From Filosporella fistucella (taxonomy: Eukaryota > Ascomycota > Leotiomycetes > Helotiales), in assembly GCA_030077755.1 (NCBI GenBank), contig JAQJZZ010000001.1:1240001-1304000 (forward strand): a stretch of DNA of 64,000 bases, read 5' to 3'. The translations under genes were made by a program, and so were the position numbers. Under the pieces are notes generated by a model. That model did not search any database. It saw only the letters and a program-made list of their open reading frames with translations, and had not been told where the DNA came from. This document shows, piece by piece, positions 1-11,700 of this stretch. The stretch's first letter is position 1. Every line of letters starts with the position of its first letter.

Positions 1-584
1 CCCGCGTCTGGGCCAGCTAGTACCACAAGTTGTGAGACATGTGAGCCAAAATAAAACAAAACAAAACACACAAGATTGGGAAATGCTCTAGTTTTGCACA
101 ATGCCACGGTAGTAGTGGCTAACTGAGCAGATCTGTATCGCACCACTTTGGTATGATCGGCTCCTGCTTTTGGCTAAGAATGGTGTCGCTCTTCCATGGC
201 GGTATCCTCGCTTTGATTCTGTACTATGTATGCACTCTAGAACATCGAACTCCACTTCTGATGCTTATGATGTCAGTCTAGATTTTGTATTCTAAGCAGT
301 GCTACTTGAAAGTGGATAGCTGGTTAATACGTTAGTGTATGAGTGGTACATCTAGCCAGCCACAGTAGATGAGGAGAACAGACAAGGTCCTACACCGCCG
401 CTCCCTGCGAGAGTACTTAGTCCGTTGAAGGTTGAGCGTTGATGCCCTGTTATATGATGCACTCATCTCATCTTGTTCATCGTTAGATTGTCGCCCAATT
501 CTCGTCCAACAGAGCCAAAAGAAGGTGTTGCCGTCTCCAATCTATGCGGTAAAATACAGTCAACTCAATCACCCCATCTTAATC
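1..584. other. No gene seen; upstream region of the 115-aa gene
   Basis: No convincing coding frame, RNA gene or repeat was found. The stretch lies directly 5' of the small gene starting at 585 and probably holds its promoter. Open frames crossing 432-584 do not look protein-like and rely on non-ATG starts. Confidence 0.4.
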
Positions 585-1029
585 ATGGCTCAGCAGTATG
601 TGTGGTGGGCTTTTGGAACAAAGCCAGCCGACCCGAAAGTCTCAAGCACTGCGTACGAGGCGGTGGGAAAGTACCTTGCACATCACAGCGTAGATACGGG
701 CATCTATCCAGCAGTCATAATCCAGTAAGCTACCCCGTTTCATGCATACAGTATAGTTTGTTATTCGAGGCGTAAGAGTTGCCAAATGACTTGGTAATGT
801 CCAGGCTGACCCATTGATAAGAGGTGGACCTCACACGTCCGCAAAGCTGTCATATCATATTACCTGCTATTTTTTTAACGCGCAAGTTGGCGATCCAAAC
901 GGAAATAATTATCTTCAGCAGGATAGGGTGGCATGGTGTCATATCTTCACCACTGATAATGGCATTTGGTTGATGGAGACAGATGAGATGGGGCTTCCGG
1001 GAAAAGCTGGGAAACCACAGCCTTACTGA
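585..1029 (+). CDS. Small unknown protein, 115 aa, two exons
   Basis: Model: exons 585-724 and 822-1029, intron 725-821 (97 nt) starting GTAAGC, with a consensus branch site GCTGAC at 805-810 and an AAG acceptor. Joined length is 348 nt, stop TGA. The start has a good context (aatcATGG). Protein begins MAQQYVWWAFGTKP; exon 2 continues the frame with GGPHTSAKLSYHITCYF and later VGDPNGNN. No signal peptide or membrane segment is evident. Both exons have protein-like composition and the splice signals are good, so I consider it real, but I do not recognise a family and assign no function. It stands alone in a gene-poor, AT-leaning region next to a pseudogene, which suits a lineage-specific or fast-evolving gene. 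Confidence 0.55.
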
Positions 1030-2303
1030 TGGAAAATCTATATCTATGATTTTGCACCTGAGAATAGGGGGATATTTCAAAGAGGAAAGATGTGCCGAAG
1101 TCTTATAGAAAATACTATCTGTTTCCTTGAATTCTGTTGTTAAGCGGATCCCGCTGTATAGAAATACATAGTGTGGACTATAGAATAGTAAATCAGTAAC
1201 TTACATATGTTGGTACCCTCTCTACCTTCCCAGCAATTCTTCCTGATAAATTCCATGATATGTTATTTTCATGACGAAGTATATCAGTATACTCCGAAAG
1301 TTATGACGAGGGTTTACGTATGACCGAGATCCGGGATAACGAGAAGTTTATGAAACTGGCCTACCTGCAGGTCGTGTGTAATGCATTAACAGTTAAGTAT
1401 ATACTTTTTTAAAAGACATAATTAGGGAAAGGAATCTCCTTCCTACCTGCATAAGTGAGCCAAGTGTACACTTCTATCAAATTATGGGTATGTATTCCCA
1501 TAGGCCTCAACCATAGTATAAATTATACCATATGCCTGAATCGAAGTCTTAATTGTATGATGCCCTTACATTGAGAAGCAAACTTTTCTTCACAGGTGAT
1601 GGCTTGTCATGATACCCCACCCTCATCCGTCGACAATTGGAGTCGGCGCCGATCAAGACTGGGTCCATTCCTTTATTGAGAATTCAAAGAGTTACTTAAT
1701 CAGAGATCTTGCTCGACGGACCTGAAGACCTTAGTCTAAGGGGAAATGTATACCTAAGAATTTACAAGTAATCCGGAAGCTTGAGTATTGGAACGAGTAC
1801 TTTCTCGTTTCCGAGTAGTGTGTCAAGGTAGGGTTGTGTATGCCCCAGTAACTCAACCAGGCTTATCAAAGCCCTAATCTCTATGCTTCTATATACGATC
1901 CGAGGAAGGTTGTCTCATACGATCGATCGTTTATTGAGCCCGTTTAACTTCGATTTGATTGTTTTACTCCTGTCCTTGCTCCAGAGAACAATGTTATTTG
2001 CAGCACGGTTGTGAAGGATATATCACCGTGGATTCTGATAAGGTTTGAACAAATATTGGAGTTTCTGGCTAAATTGAAATCTAGCATCAGACACACTTGA
2101 TAAAGCTCAGAAATTGATTTGGAACATTGGTCTCAACTTGAGCTTCGAAAACATAGTGTAATCAGATGCGACCACATGAACCCAGTCGTTCGCCCGCATC
2201 GTGACTAGGTCCACAGGAGCATAATTAAGCACAACATTCAAAAGTCTGTGATAGAAGTATTTGACTGTGTATAGAGCATGCAGAAGACTGGATAAGCTAT
2301 ATC
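1030..2303. other. Gene-poor AT-leaning stretch
   Basis: No open frame of useful length on either strand and no RNA gene or repeat seen. It lies beyond the 3' end of the broken Zn2Cys6 regulator and may hold its unrecognisable C-terminal remains, but I could not identify any matching residues. Confidence 0.4.
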
Positions 2304-3388
2304 TTAAAGATTAATGCCGTGGATGGGTCTACTTTTGCATCGACCTGTTGGGCTTAACCATTTAATACGCTCTCCATCTCGTCGCCCCAAAGGAACCGAA
2401 GATTCGGTATAATACAGTATCTGATTTCTTACCAGTCTCCGTCGCTCTTCCTTCTCGGTAGCCCCAATGTCACTTTGCCAGTTTCTTTCATCGTGCAAGC
2501 CATCTACGGCAACAAGAGAATGATATAAGCCAAGATACTAGTGCATCAACTCGACCTTCCCGAGTTGAACCCCAAATACCGCCAATAGTGCCGAAGCTCT
2601 CATGTAGTTTAGGCTTCTTGAAGAGGCCAGGTCCTGGGGCATCATATCCTTCGCTGCTTGGAAGAAAAATTCTGCCCTTGGTTCATCGAAATAATGAGGG
2701 CCCCATTTTGCCGGCAACGCACCATCTCTTGCTCTCGCACTTGCCAACGCGCAAATCGACATGACTGCCGTAAAAAGCCCTCGGTCTTTCAGGTAAGACC
2801 TGTCTGTGATATTCCTCAGCAATGTTCCCCTATGAAACAGTGGAAATATTGGATAGACAATTTCGAAATAGAGGTTGGCCAAGTTTGCAATCTTGTCTCG
2901 GTTCCCGACTACAATTTCCCGAATATCTTGAGGCAAAAGAAAGCTTGGTGATTCCGTTGACTCAGCTTGCTGGATTCGCTCCATCAAATTGCTCTCTTCG
3001 GTGATTGGAAAACTGCTTCACTCGGTGGACGTACATTTTCCAGTCTGGGATCCGGAAGAGGGGTCGATGAAGTATCATTGCCACCAGGAGAAGTCTCCTG
3101 GCCAGCAGTCGAGTCTCTTGCTTCTTTACCACGCTTTTTCATGGGACGGTCATACGTGCAAGGTTCACCAAAATCTCGACAATTTTGAGAGGGACCATTT
3201 TCTGCAACCCTTCTACATCCAATGGATCAACGATGGCAGTAGTCTATCCATTTCAGCTACGTTTGATTCCATCTGAAATTTGAGTAGCAAGACAAACCAC
3301 ATGCGCATGTGTTGCGTCTCCTCTTTTTCGCGTTACTTGTCTCTTGGGGCGCTGGATGGTGGATGTTTGGGTGACTGCTGGTATCCAT
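2304..3388 (-). pseudogene. Decayed Zn2Cys6 / fungal_trans transcription factor
   Basis: Fragments of a fungal regulator read on the minus strand. From ATG 3388 comes a basic stretch (KKRRRN), then a Zn2Cys6 cluster that cannot be read in one frame, though its end is clear (NCRDFGEPCTYDRPMKKRG). A possible 41-nt intron (GTACGT...GAAGAG) restores frame into the fungal-specific middle domain at 2541-2987 (LANLYFEIVYPIFPLFHRG, FGVQLGKVELMH). There an in-frame TAG (2538-2540) interrupts the conserved run, which continues in the same frame as YLGLYHSLVAVDGLHDERNW and IGATEKEERRRL before drifting out of frame near 2420. The C-terminal half normally expected (several hundred residues) is missing. 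The nonsense codon inside conserved sequence, the unreadable zinc cluster and the truncation argue for a pseudogene rather than missed introns. It is downstream of, and on the same strand as, the GH39-like gene. Confidence 0.8.
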
Positions 3389-3635
3389 TGAGAACGTGAG
3401 AACGAATGCGTCAAGGATTCAGTGAGATTCACCATACAGGAATATGGGTACAGTGCGATCGATAAATCGATTCGAAGATCATTCTCAGATTGACGAAAAA
3501 GAGGGACCGGATGTGAGGTCCTGTGACGGGAAGTCGCCTGTGGCTGAATCAGATTCCTGTATAACTATTGCAGCAAGCCGAATCATTGCACATGGTTCAG
3601 AAATTCTCAGAAATAGGTATCTCTATTGTTGTGAA

Positions 3636-5198
3636 CTAGATAATAGCATTGTTCGTTCTTGAGAACTCAAAAGCCAGGGCAGTAGTGCTTTCAGTCGAAT
3701 AAATTGGAAACGTGACAGTATTTCCAGAATACGCGTGCCCATAAGTTCCTAAATCAGTGGCTCGGTCGTACTCTTGGAAGTGGTTTGAAGCGTCTCCCTC
3801 AAATCTGTACGTGTGGATATTCAAAGTTCCGCTAGCAGGCAAACCAATTGATGACAAGCTCGACAGCTGAATATTCCAGGTCCCAGTGGCAACACGAGCA
3901 CCTACCAAAAGTCTGATTCGATCTTTGTCAACCACAGCATAAACTTCTCCCATCTTATCCGCTGTGGGATCAGTTGCGACACGGTACCCTGTCATGTTTT
4001 GATTGTAATACTTGTAGACCTGGAATTCTGCTGCTGGCCAATATCCACCTGCAGTTGAGCTGTATGAACTTGTGCCGGCGTTTGGCTTTCCAAGTAAGCC
4101 GGCCATAAAATCGTGCAGGGCACCGGTAGACAGCCAATTTCCCCTCAAACCAATAGCATTCACACGCTCGAGCTGAGAAATCCACCAGGCACCTCCACTG
4201 GGCACCTGCTCGTTGTAGACTGCATATTCGTTGATGTTTATGGTATGATCCGTAGCCAGTTTGGCAGTGGTAAGTATAGATTTGTAGGTAGCGACCGAGC
4301 TTTGCATATCACCACCTCCACCTTCCATGTGCCACGAATACTGGGTTGGGATACTTCCATTTTGGGCTATGAAAGAAGCCCAATTTGTCCACCAGGTGTT
4401 CCCAGTATTTGGAGAAGCAGAGAGAGATGGACCACTTGTCACAGCTCCAGGAAAAGCTTGCCTGCAAGATAGATTAGTAATTTAGTGACCATATTATGGC
4501 AATACAGTTTTACAGAAGGACGTACTGAAGCTTATAGTATGCCCGTCCCCACATTTGTATCCACTGAGCTTGGGATCGAGGCCAAAAAACTCCTAAATCT
4601 GGCTCGTTCCAGATATCAAACACGATCCCAGCAACCATGTTGTTTACTTTCATATCAGCGAAGAGTTGAGCCAAGAAATTGTCGAAATTTGTCCAGTCAC
4701 CATTATCGCCAGGCATAGGGTCAGTGGAAGATTCTGTAGTGTCTGCACCCCACAGATCATGTAACAGTATGTTGAAGTTAGCACCATATTTGCGGCAGGT
4801 ATTGTAGTTGCTCAGAGTGGATTGAAAACGAGGCTGTTATTGGTATGTCAATACAGATCACATATAAAAAGATGGCATGGAGCATTGGTTCCGCTCAGAC
4901 TCACTGTGTATGAAGCAACACCACCTCCGAGCCAGCCTTTGGAAGGAGTCTGTGCACCACCAGCTCGACCGAAGTTGAAGCCAATGTCGGTATAGAAATG
5001 ATCTGGAATCTGATTTGAGGTGTCAGGAATTCCATAAATGAAACCGGATGCTAGATGCTGCGGGTTCCCAGTATTGATGTCGAGGTGAACGACAGCAGTT
5101 CCTGCAACAGTAGCTCTCTTTTCAAGAGCCAACTTCTTGTCTACAGCAGCGCCAATGACTGCTTGGAAAGCAAGGAAGCTTGTGAGTAGAGACAACAT
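3636..5198 (-). CDS. Secreted glycoside hydrolase, GH39-like
   Basis: Three exons: 5198-4905, 4833-4526 and 4461-3636 (introns of 71 and 64 nt), giving 475 aa. The N-terminus MLSLLTSFLAFQAVIGA is a signal peptide, followed by a Kex2-like KR near residue 28. A (beta/alpha)8 clan GH-A pattern is visible: DIWNEPDLG with the likely acid/base Glu175, and INEYAVYNEQ with the likely nucleophile Glu279. The C-terminal part is beta-rich, as in GH39 beta-xylosidase-like enzymes. It is probably exported to cleave plant or fungal polysaccharide; the substrate cannot be told from sequence. The ATG at 5198 was preferred to the upstream 5246 ATG because the signal peptide begins there. It is divergent from the sugar permease at 6178 across a promoter carrying CreA-like motifs, suggesting carbon catabolite control. 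Exact family (GH39 versus a related GH-A family) is moderately certain; intactness is well supported. Confidence 0.8.
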
Positions 5199-6177
5199 TT
5201 TGTATATAGGAAATGACTGTTTCGACAAAAGTGAAGCAGTGCACAATGATATCTCAAAAGGAGACTTAACTTGCAGTACCTTTCACCTCTTTTATATTTA
5301 TTTCCATTGTCAACGGGGAGTCTTGCAGATCGATAGATATGCCGTGATCACTTCTTCTTTAGCAAGGTAGGGTCAACGGACATATCGTCGACATTCGGAA
5401 GTTCATAGTTGGAATTAGAAGGGTAGCCTGCTCGAGTACGAGGTCAAGTCAGGTACAATGCAAGGTGGCGGGTACTGAGTGCGGGGGTGGGGTGAGTGCT
5501 AATCTGCTTGCAGCATGAGTCCCCCGCGTTCCCCACACCCCGCCGGGCCTTAGCAGATAGTCTATTGCACGGACGTAGGTGTGAATATGGCAGCTCTCCG
5601 GCGGGGTTGTTATTCGCACTTCAAGGTTGTCTTTTTGTCAGGTTGCTAAGATAGGTACCTAAGGTAGGCAGGCAATATAATGTGTATTAGAGAATAAAGG
5701 TGCGGTGTAAATAGGTACGGTATTGTTGTACGCTCAATATTTGATAAGATAGGCACGCTTCAAACAAAGCCACCCCATTACTCGTTTTCCACTACCTAAA
5801 CAGTCTTCAGTCTCGGAGAATGTGGGGAAAACCTCTCTAAATTTTTAAGTATTCCGTGTTGTATCATTACAACGTGTAGATACCTAGCTTCCCCCAGCTC
5901 TCCCCTCGCTAGAGAGAATCTGATCTGCGGGGTTGGTCCCATGCAACTTGTATGTGTGTATCTGCTATTATTTGTTGCATATAGCATCTATCCCGTGGGC
6001 ACACACCGTCAAGAACTATAAAGCTTCTGTCTGCACCATGGTCGTTGTTGATCTTTCATCTCTACTCAAGACATAGAGTTGTAACTCTCTCAACCTCGAA
6101 ACGGCATCTTTTTTCTGCCATTTGCAATCCAACGAGGAATCTCTCGTCCAGGGTTTATGACTGTAACCACTTTCGCC
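5199..6177. other. Divergent promoter between GH39-like hydrolase and sugar permease
   Basis: A 979-bp shared intergenic region with no coding frame of merit. It holds a GC-rich block at about 5480-5550 inside AT-rich surroundings; the CreA-like motifs there are listed separately. Short direct similarities of the type ggtacctaaggtagg occur near 5655. Confidence 0.6.
5481..5606. promoter_or_regulatory. Cluster of CreA/Mig1-like motifs (SYGGRG)
   Basis: Exact matches to the published CreA consensus SYGGRG: GCGGGG 5481-5486, GTGGGG 5487-5492 and GCGGGG 5601-5606 on the plus strand; CCCCGC 5522-5527, CCCCAC 5531-5536 and CCCCGC 5538-5543 on the minus strand. Another GCGGGG lies near 5927. Tandem and inverted arrangement in the shared promoter of a secreted glycosidase and a sugar transporter fits glucose repression of both. 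The motif matches are seen; regulation by CreA is inferred. Confidence 0.5.
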
Positions 6178-7773
6178 ATGGACGAAAAAGCAGATACCGT
6201 TCATCGCGAGCACCATCCAACGGTATCTAGTCTCAATACATCAAGTAAAGAGAACAATGTGCTTGCACAACTCGCTGCCCAGGACGAGCATGAACTTACA
6301 GTCTGGCAAGCTGTTCGCACACACAAGAAAGCCATCATGTGGTCGTTGCTCGTATCCACAGCCATTATAATGGAAGGATATGATCTGGTCCTCATCTACA
6401 GCTTCTTCGCCCAGCACGCATTTGCCCGAAAGTACGGGGACTACATCGCCAGCACAGATTCATACCAGATTTCTGCCTCATGGCAGGCTGGTTTGGGAAA
6501 TGCTGTGGGAATCGGAACAATTATTGGTGCATTTGCGAATGGATACTTCACCCACAAATTTGGATACCGAACAGTTCTACTGACATCTCTCACCACATTG
6601 GTCGGATTCATCTTCATCACTTTCTTTGCACCCAATCTTCCTGTCCTCTTGGTCGGAGAGCTGCTCTGCGGTATCCCATGGGGCGTATTTGCAACTATTG
6701 CACCGGCATACGCTTCCGAGATTTGCCCAATGGTCCTTCGAGGATATCTTACAGTCTATGTGAATCTCTGCTGGGCATTTGGACAACTCATTTCGGCAGG
6801 TGTACAGCAAGGGTTCTCAAACAACAATACGCAATGGGCATACCGATTACCCTTTGCACTCCAATGGATATGGCCAGTACCCCTTTTCGCAGTTCTATAC
6901 TTCGCTCCTGAATCTCCTTGGCATCTTGTACGTGTGGGAAATCTTGAAGGTGCGGAAAATAGTGTGAGACGACTTGGTACTGCTCCGGAGAAAGTAAAGC
7001 AGACGGTTGCAATGATGGTACATACCAACGAATTGGAAAAGGACATTGACGCCGGTACATCTTACTGGGATTGTTTCAAAGGGATCGACCGTCGCCGTAC
7101 AGAGATCGTCTGTATGACCTTCGCCGCTCAGCCTTTCTGTGGATCTGCCATGGGTGGTACACCTACTTACTTCTTCGTACAAGCTGGACTACCAAACTCC
7201 ATATCTTTCAAAATGACCGTTGGAGGATTGGGTCTCGCATCAGTCGGAACAGTTATCTCCTGGTTCTTGATTGGTTCTTTCGGGAGACGAACACTCTACC
7301 TCTGGGGTCTCGGAGGCTTGACTGCTATATTGTGGATAGTAGGTATAATCAGTGCGGCAGCAAAAGATTCAGTAGGAGGCAACTATGCTCAGGCAGCGAT
7401 GATGTTGATGTGGTTGCTTGTATACTACCTCACTGTTGGACCTATTTGCTACGCTATTATCTCCGAGACTTCAGCGACTCGTCTTCGCAACAAGAGTGTC
7501 TGTCTGTCTCGAATTGCCTACTATATTGCTCAAATCATCACCAATGTCGTCAATCCATATATGTTGAATCCTACTGCAGGCAATTGGAAAGGCAAGACTG
7601 GTTTCTTCTGGGGTGGCTGGGCGTTTGCATTTTTCGTTTGGACATATTTCAGATTACCAGAGATGAAAGGACGAACATATGAAGAATTGGACATCCTTTT
7701 TGCGAAGAAGATCAAGGCTAGGGAGTTCGCCAATGCTGACGTAGATGCTTATAATGAGGATTTGGATCTGTAG
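6178..7773 (+). CDS. MFS sugar permease, maltose/alpha-glucoside type
   Basis: An intronless frame encoding 531 aa from ATG 6178, whose context (gccATGG) is better than the in-frame ATG 6157 (538 aa). It has twelve predicted membrane segments and the sugar-porter signatures of the fungal alpha-glucoside:H+ symporter group: GYDLVLI in TM1, PESPWHLVR after TM6, and a C-terminal RLPEMKGRTYEELD. The N-terminal tail of about 60 residues is hydrophilic and cytosolic. The expected role is proton-coupled uptake of a di- or trisaccharide at the plasma membrane. It is divergent from the GH39-like hydrolase and upstream of a transcription factor, so it may import products released by that enzyme. Substrate is not determinable from sequence. 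Absence of introns contrasts with the six-intron permease at 12403-14372, so the two are not recent duplicates. Confidence 0.9.
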   Translation: MDEKADTVHREHHPTVSSLNTSSKENNVLAQLAAQDEHELTVWQAVRTHKKAIMWSLLVSTAIIMEGYDLVLIYSFFAQHAFARKYGDYIASTDSYQISASWQAGLGNAVGIGTIIGAFANGYFTHKFGYRTVLLTSLTTLVGFIFITFFAPNLPVLLVGELLCGIPWGVFATIAPAYASEICPMVLRGYLTVYVNLCWAFGQLISAGVQQGFSNNNTQWAYRLPFALQWIWPVPLFAVLYFAPESPWHLVRVGNLEGAENSVRRLGTAPEKVKQTVAMMVHTNELEKDIDAGTSYWDCFKGIDRRRTEIVCMTFAAQPFCGSAMGGTPTYFFVQAGLPNSISFKMTVGGLGLASVGTVISWFLIGSFGRRTLYLWGLGGLTAILWIVGIISAAAKDSVGGNYAQAAMMLMWLLVYYLTVGPICYAIISETSATRLRNKSVCLSRIAYYIAQIITNVVNPYMLNPTAGNWKGKTGFFWGGWAFAFFVWTYFRLPEMKGRTYEELDILFAKKIKAREFANADVDAYNEDLDL

Positions 7774-8790
7774 TTTGCAGATGGCAATGTAGTGCTAGCA
7801 GTGCTCGAAGCTTCAATTTGATTATAATCTACCCCGCAGTTTTCTGACTCAATGACTGACACTGTCGCTATCTTTATTCAAGATGGCTCCCGGGAAATGT
7901 TATCGAGTAACGACAATCAAAATGTGTTATGTCATATTCAGTGAGTTATTAGAATCCTCTGGTTATCGTAGAGCTGGAATATCAATGTCACGGCGAGGAT
8001 ATGGCGGAGGTAGAGATGAAGGGGACTTGAGAGTAGAGACCAGACATTCCTAGCCCTCCATTCATAAGAAAATACTATAAGCAGTGAAGATGTACATGCA
8101 GCCCTGCGATCCTTAAACTATCGAGGATAACGTTTTCACGTAATATATGCCCTTCGTAAATCAATTTTAAGGATCTGCATCCCTGTGCTGAAGTATCTTA
8201 CTTACTAAGTGTATATTCACAGTAAATTCTCCCTCTAAGCCCAACATTGACGTTTTCCATAGCGAATATGAGCTCGTGACTGAATTGGCTATTTATCAGA
8301 AATAAAACTACTTTTAGCCATCTTTCACTAACGTAAGTGTCGTTTTGAGGGAGAGCTTGTGGATTGAAAATTCCTTCAACGAAGAGTGATTCTAATTTGT
8401 TGAAATTAATGGTAAACAATTTTTAGCTATCCACTATGCTGAAATATTTTGCTGAAATATTCTGCGACTTTGACGTACTGTTAGAACACAACAGCAGCAA
8501 ACAACGAGAGAAAACCCTCAAATGAAACCTCATTGATGCGAAAAAGAAAGCGCTAATCCGGAAGCGACGTAGTGAGTACAGTACAGTACAGTATAGCTCC
8601 TCCCCGCATTCCGAACCCCCAACTTCATCTTCCCTCCGGTTTCTGGATGCCATAGCGGAGCGCACATGCTGAAGGGTATGCATTACTCTGGGTATGCTCG
8701 TTAGCCCAAATTGCAATGCGATTGACTACATTGCCTGTCTAAAGCCCGGACTGCAAGATTCTCAAATCTTTGCCCCATCCCTAACGCGCC
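7774..8790. other. Intergenic region between permease and transcription factor
   Basis: About 1 kb with no convincing gene; minus-strand frames at 8198-8419 and 8423-8716 lack protein-like composition. A short tandem GTACA repeat lies at about 8574-8595. It probably contains the permease terminator and the promoter of the regulator starting at 8791. Confidence 0.45.
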
Positions 8791-11700
8791 ATGACTTCAC
8801 AGTCTTCGGATGCATTGACAGAGAACTTAAGACAACATTCGTTCTGCTGTGACGTCTGTGGGACTCACTTTGCTCGTCGAGAACATCTCAACCGACATTT
8901 TAGAAGCCATACGAGGGAGAGGCCATTTCAATGTCGGACATGCCAAAAAAATTTCACAAGAGCGTATGTATTGCGAGTTCAAACTCAGGTCACATGAGCT
9001 ATGCATTCAAAATCCCGAATTGCTGTTCAAACCAATGCTAGAGAGAATTTTAACATGCTTTAGTGACATACTTCAACGGCATGAGCGCTGCCACATCTCT
9101 GGTGGGAGCGTGAAGGCTGCAAAGTCTGGAGCTCCCTTCAGGGCTTGTATCTCCTGTGCTTCTGGCCGGGTACGATGTTCAGGTCACCGTCCTTGCAGAA
9201 ACTGCGAAAAGAAATGCATCGAGTGCAATTATCCCAGTATCACAGGACAAAAGCCAAGCTCCAACCGACTGGCTGGAACCAATACGCCAGACCCAGCAAC
9301 TGGAATGGAAACTCCTGCAGGCGATGGTAATGCTAATCACCAGCATACATCTAGCTCTCAAGAATGCACTTTTGTGAGACCTGAACCTATACGGATTGAT
9401 AGCAGTTCACAAGCCCAAGACGATGCTCCTTATGTACAGCTTTCCGAGGACCAAGAGCAACAATGGGATACCTCCTGGACAGTTTCCGGAAACTCCCAAT
9501 TCCCTGGGTTCAATCATTTCCCTAACATCGATACCCAACTTTCTCAGTCGGAGAATCAGCATCAGTCCTCATTTCAAGATTATGAGTCGATAAATTGGAT
9601 GTCGCCCAGCACTTCAATTTGGAAAGACTGGGATTTCAGGTTCGCTTCTTTGGCCGACCCTTCGATGTCTATCAGTTTTACACCACTCCTAGATGTCCCG
9701 ATGCAAGATTCAAATTTCAATATAGACACTGGGCGGACGACTTCCTGGATTCCGGAAACCCAGATAGCCATCTCGCCAAACGCTATTGCTGCAGGAAATG
9801 GAAACAGCCCAGAAGTCCAATCAACGACTCGCTCTGTACATTCTCTGAGGTCCACGGGAGGATCGACCTCGATTGTTAGTAGTTCTGATGATCCAAGGAG
9901 AGCCCCGCCGAGATCGTATATTGACAGTGTAGGCGCGCGAGGAACAATGCAGAGACCTCGTAGGAAGAGAACGCGGTCTTCAGTAGATGTGGGAGTTTTG
10001 CAAGACCCGCAAATAAATGCCTCGACGCAGTCGCATAACCTTTCTCCTGGTGGAGAGGAATTACCGACCACAAGCCCATGGATATCCTCAAAAGTATTCC
10101 AGGAGATGGTCTGCAACGCCGAAAGGATACTATCTGGAAACACCGGCAAGATTGATATCTCACATTTTCCTTCTCTCGGGATGGTGAATAATTTTTGTCA
10201 GCAATATTTTGAAAACTTTCACCCGGAGTTTCCTTTCTTGGACCCAGGGCCATTTCAGCTCAAGGACCAAGGGTGGATTCTAGCAATTGCAGTTTCAACC
10301 ATCGGAGTCCGGTATTCGGAGTCACAAGGGGTTTTTGACCAACAGAAGTTGTTGGAGTATGTACTCGAGAAGGGTCTTGAAGCAATGATAAATAGGCAGT
10401 CCACAGTGATCCACGCCTCTACAGCCACCACTTTTTCAAGATCGCCTGTGGATAGTCTAGCGGTTATTCAAGCACAAATTCTGAGCATCATTGTCAGAAC
10501 GCGCAGCAGAGAACAAAATGAAGACTTTTTGACCACATCTAGAGCACTCGCAGACTTCAAAAATCTCGCTACAACTGCCAAACGTTTGCAATTGCTAGAG
10601 CCAGTTCCAAATCCAATATTGGAGGCGCTTCACAAAGAAGAGGTGGGGCAAAGGGGCAGAACGGGCTGCATGATATTGGTGAGACTCAAACAGAGTGACT
10701 TCACTTATGCTTATTGACGCATACAGATTCTTGATTTCATATTTTCGTACGAGTTCCGTGACCGAGCGCTCTTTGATATAGCCGAATCCCAAGTCACACT
10801 TCCCTTGTCGGTGGAGATGTCTTTGAGCAACGATTCTAACGAGCGTAATGCGATATACACGAGCGGTACGTTTTACTAGAAATGTTGAATCTGATGGAAC
10901 ACTTACTAGAACAAGCAGGGACTTTGACGAACGCACTCGAGATACTATTTGCAGAAAAACGACTAGTTGATGGCCTCAGTGAGTTTGGCTGTATCTTGTT
11001 AGTTCAAGCTATCTGCAGACAGACGATTGAAATGCGGCGGCATTCGCGAAATAGAATGTCGGACTGGACTCCTACCGCAAGAAGCCAGTCAAAGATTCAT
11101 TTCTCGGATCCCGAACTCTGGCCCCCATCATCCACAGCGTTCTCGAAATGGAGAAATAGTGCATGTGACAGCTTGGACGTGCTTCATTGGTCAGCCAACA
11201 GTAAAATCGCGCAGTCAAAAGGCTTCGAGCATCCTACTGTCCTTCATCTCCATCTGGCCAGGCTAATTATATTGACTCCACATGAAGAGATCCGTAATTT
11301 CGCAGAATCTTACATGTCATCTCCAAGACCAATAGGCTTCGACCAATATAGAAATCAGGCGGCATACACAGTGTTACAATGGGCCATTCGTGACCAGTAT
11401 AAAGCTCGACTCACAGTTGTTCACGCTGGAGCTATTTTCTGGTATATGCGACGCTACAGTCGAGATAGTTTCACAGAACCCTTTGCAACCTTCCTCTCTA
11501 CCCTCGTTCTGTGGGCCTATAGCATCACAACGCGCCTCGCTTCGACTCGAGAAGTGCAAGTCACTTCTGAGAATCATGAGACTCAAAATCCTGGAATTTC
11601 AACCTCAGATAGCGAATCTGATCTGGACCTCTCGTTCATTAATATTGATCGGCCATGTGACGACGAGAGTGTGCAGACATTTGTGAAACATGGCTGTAAG

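Noticed and set aside
2658..3276. Plus-strand ORFs over the broken regulator
   Set aside because: They are antisense shadows of the fungal_trans domain, which is recognisable on the minus strand.
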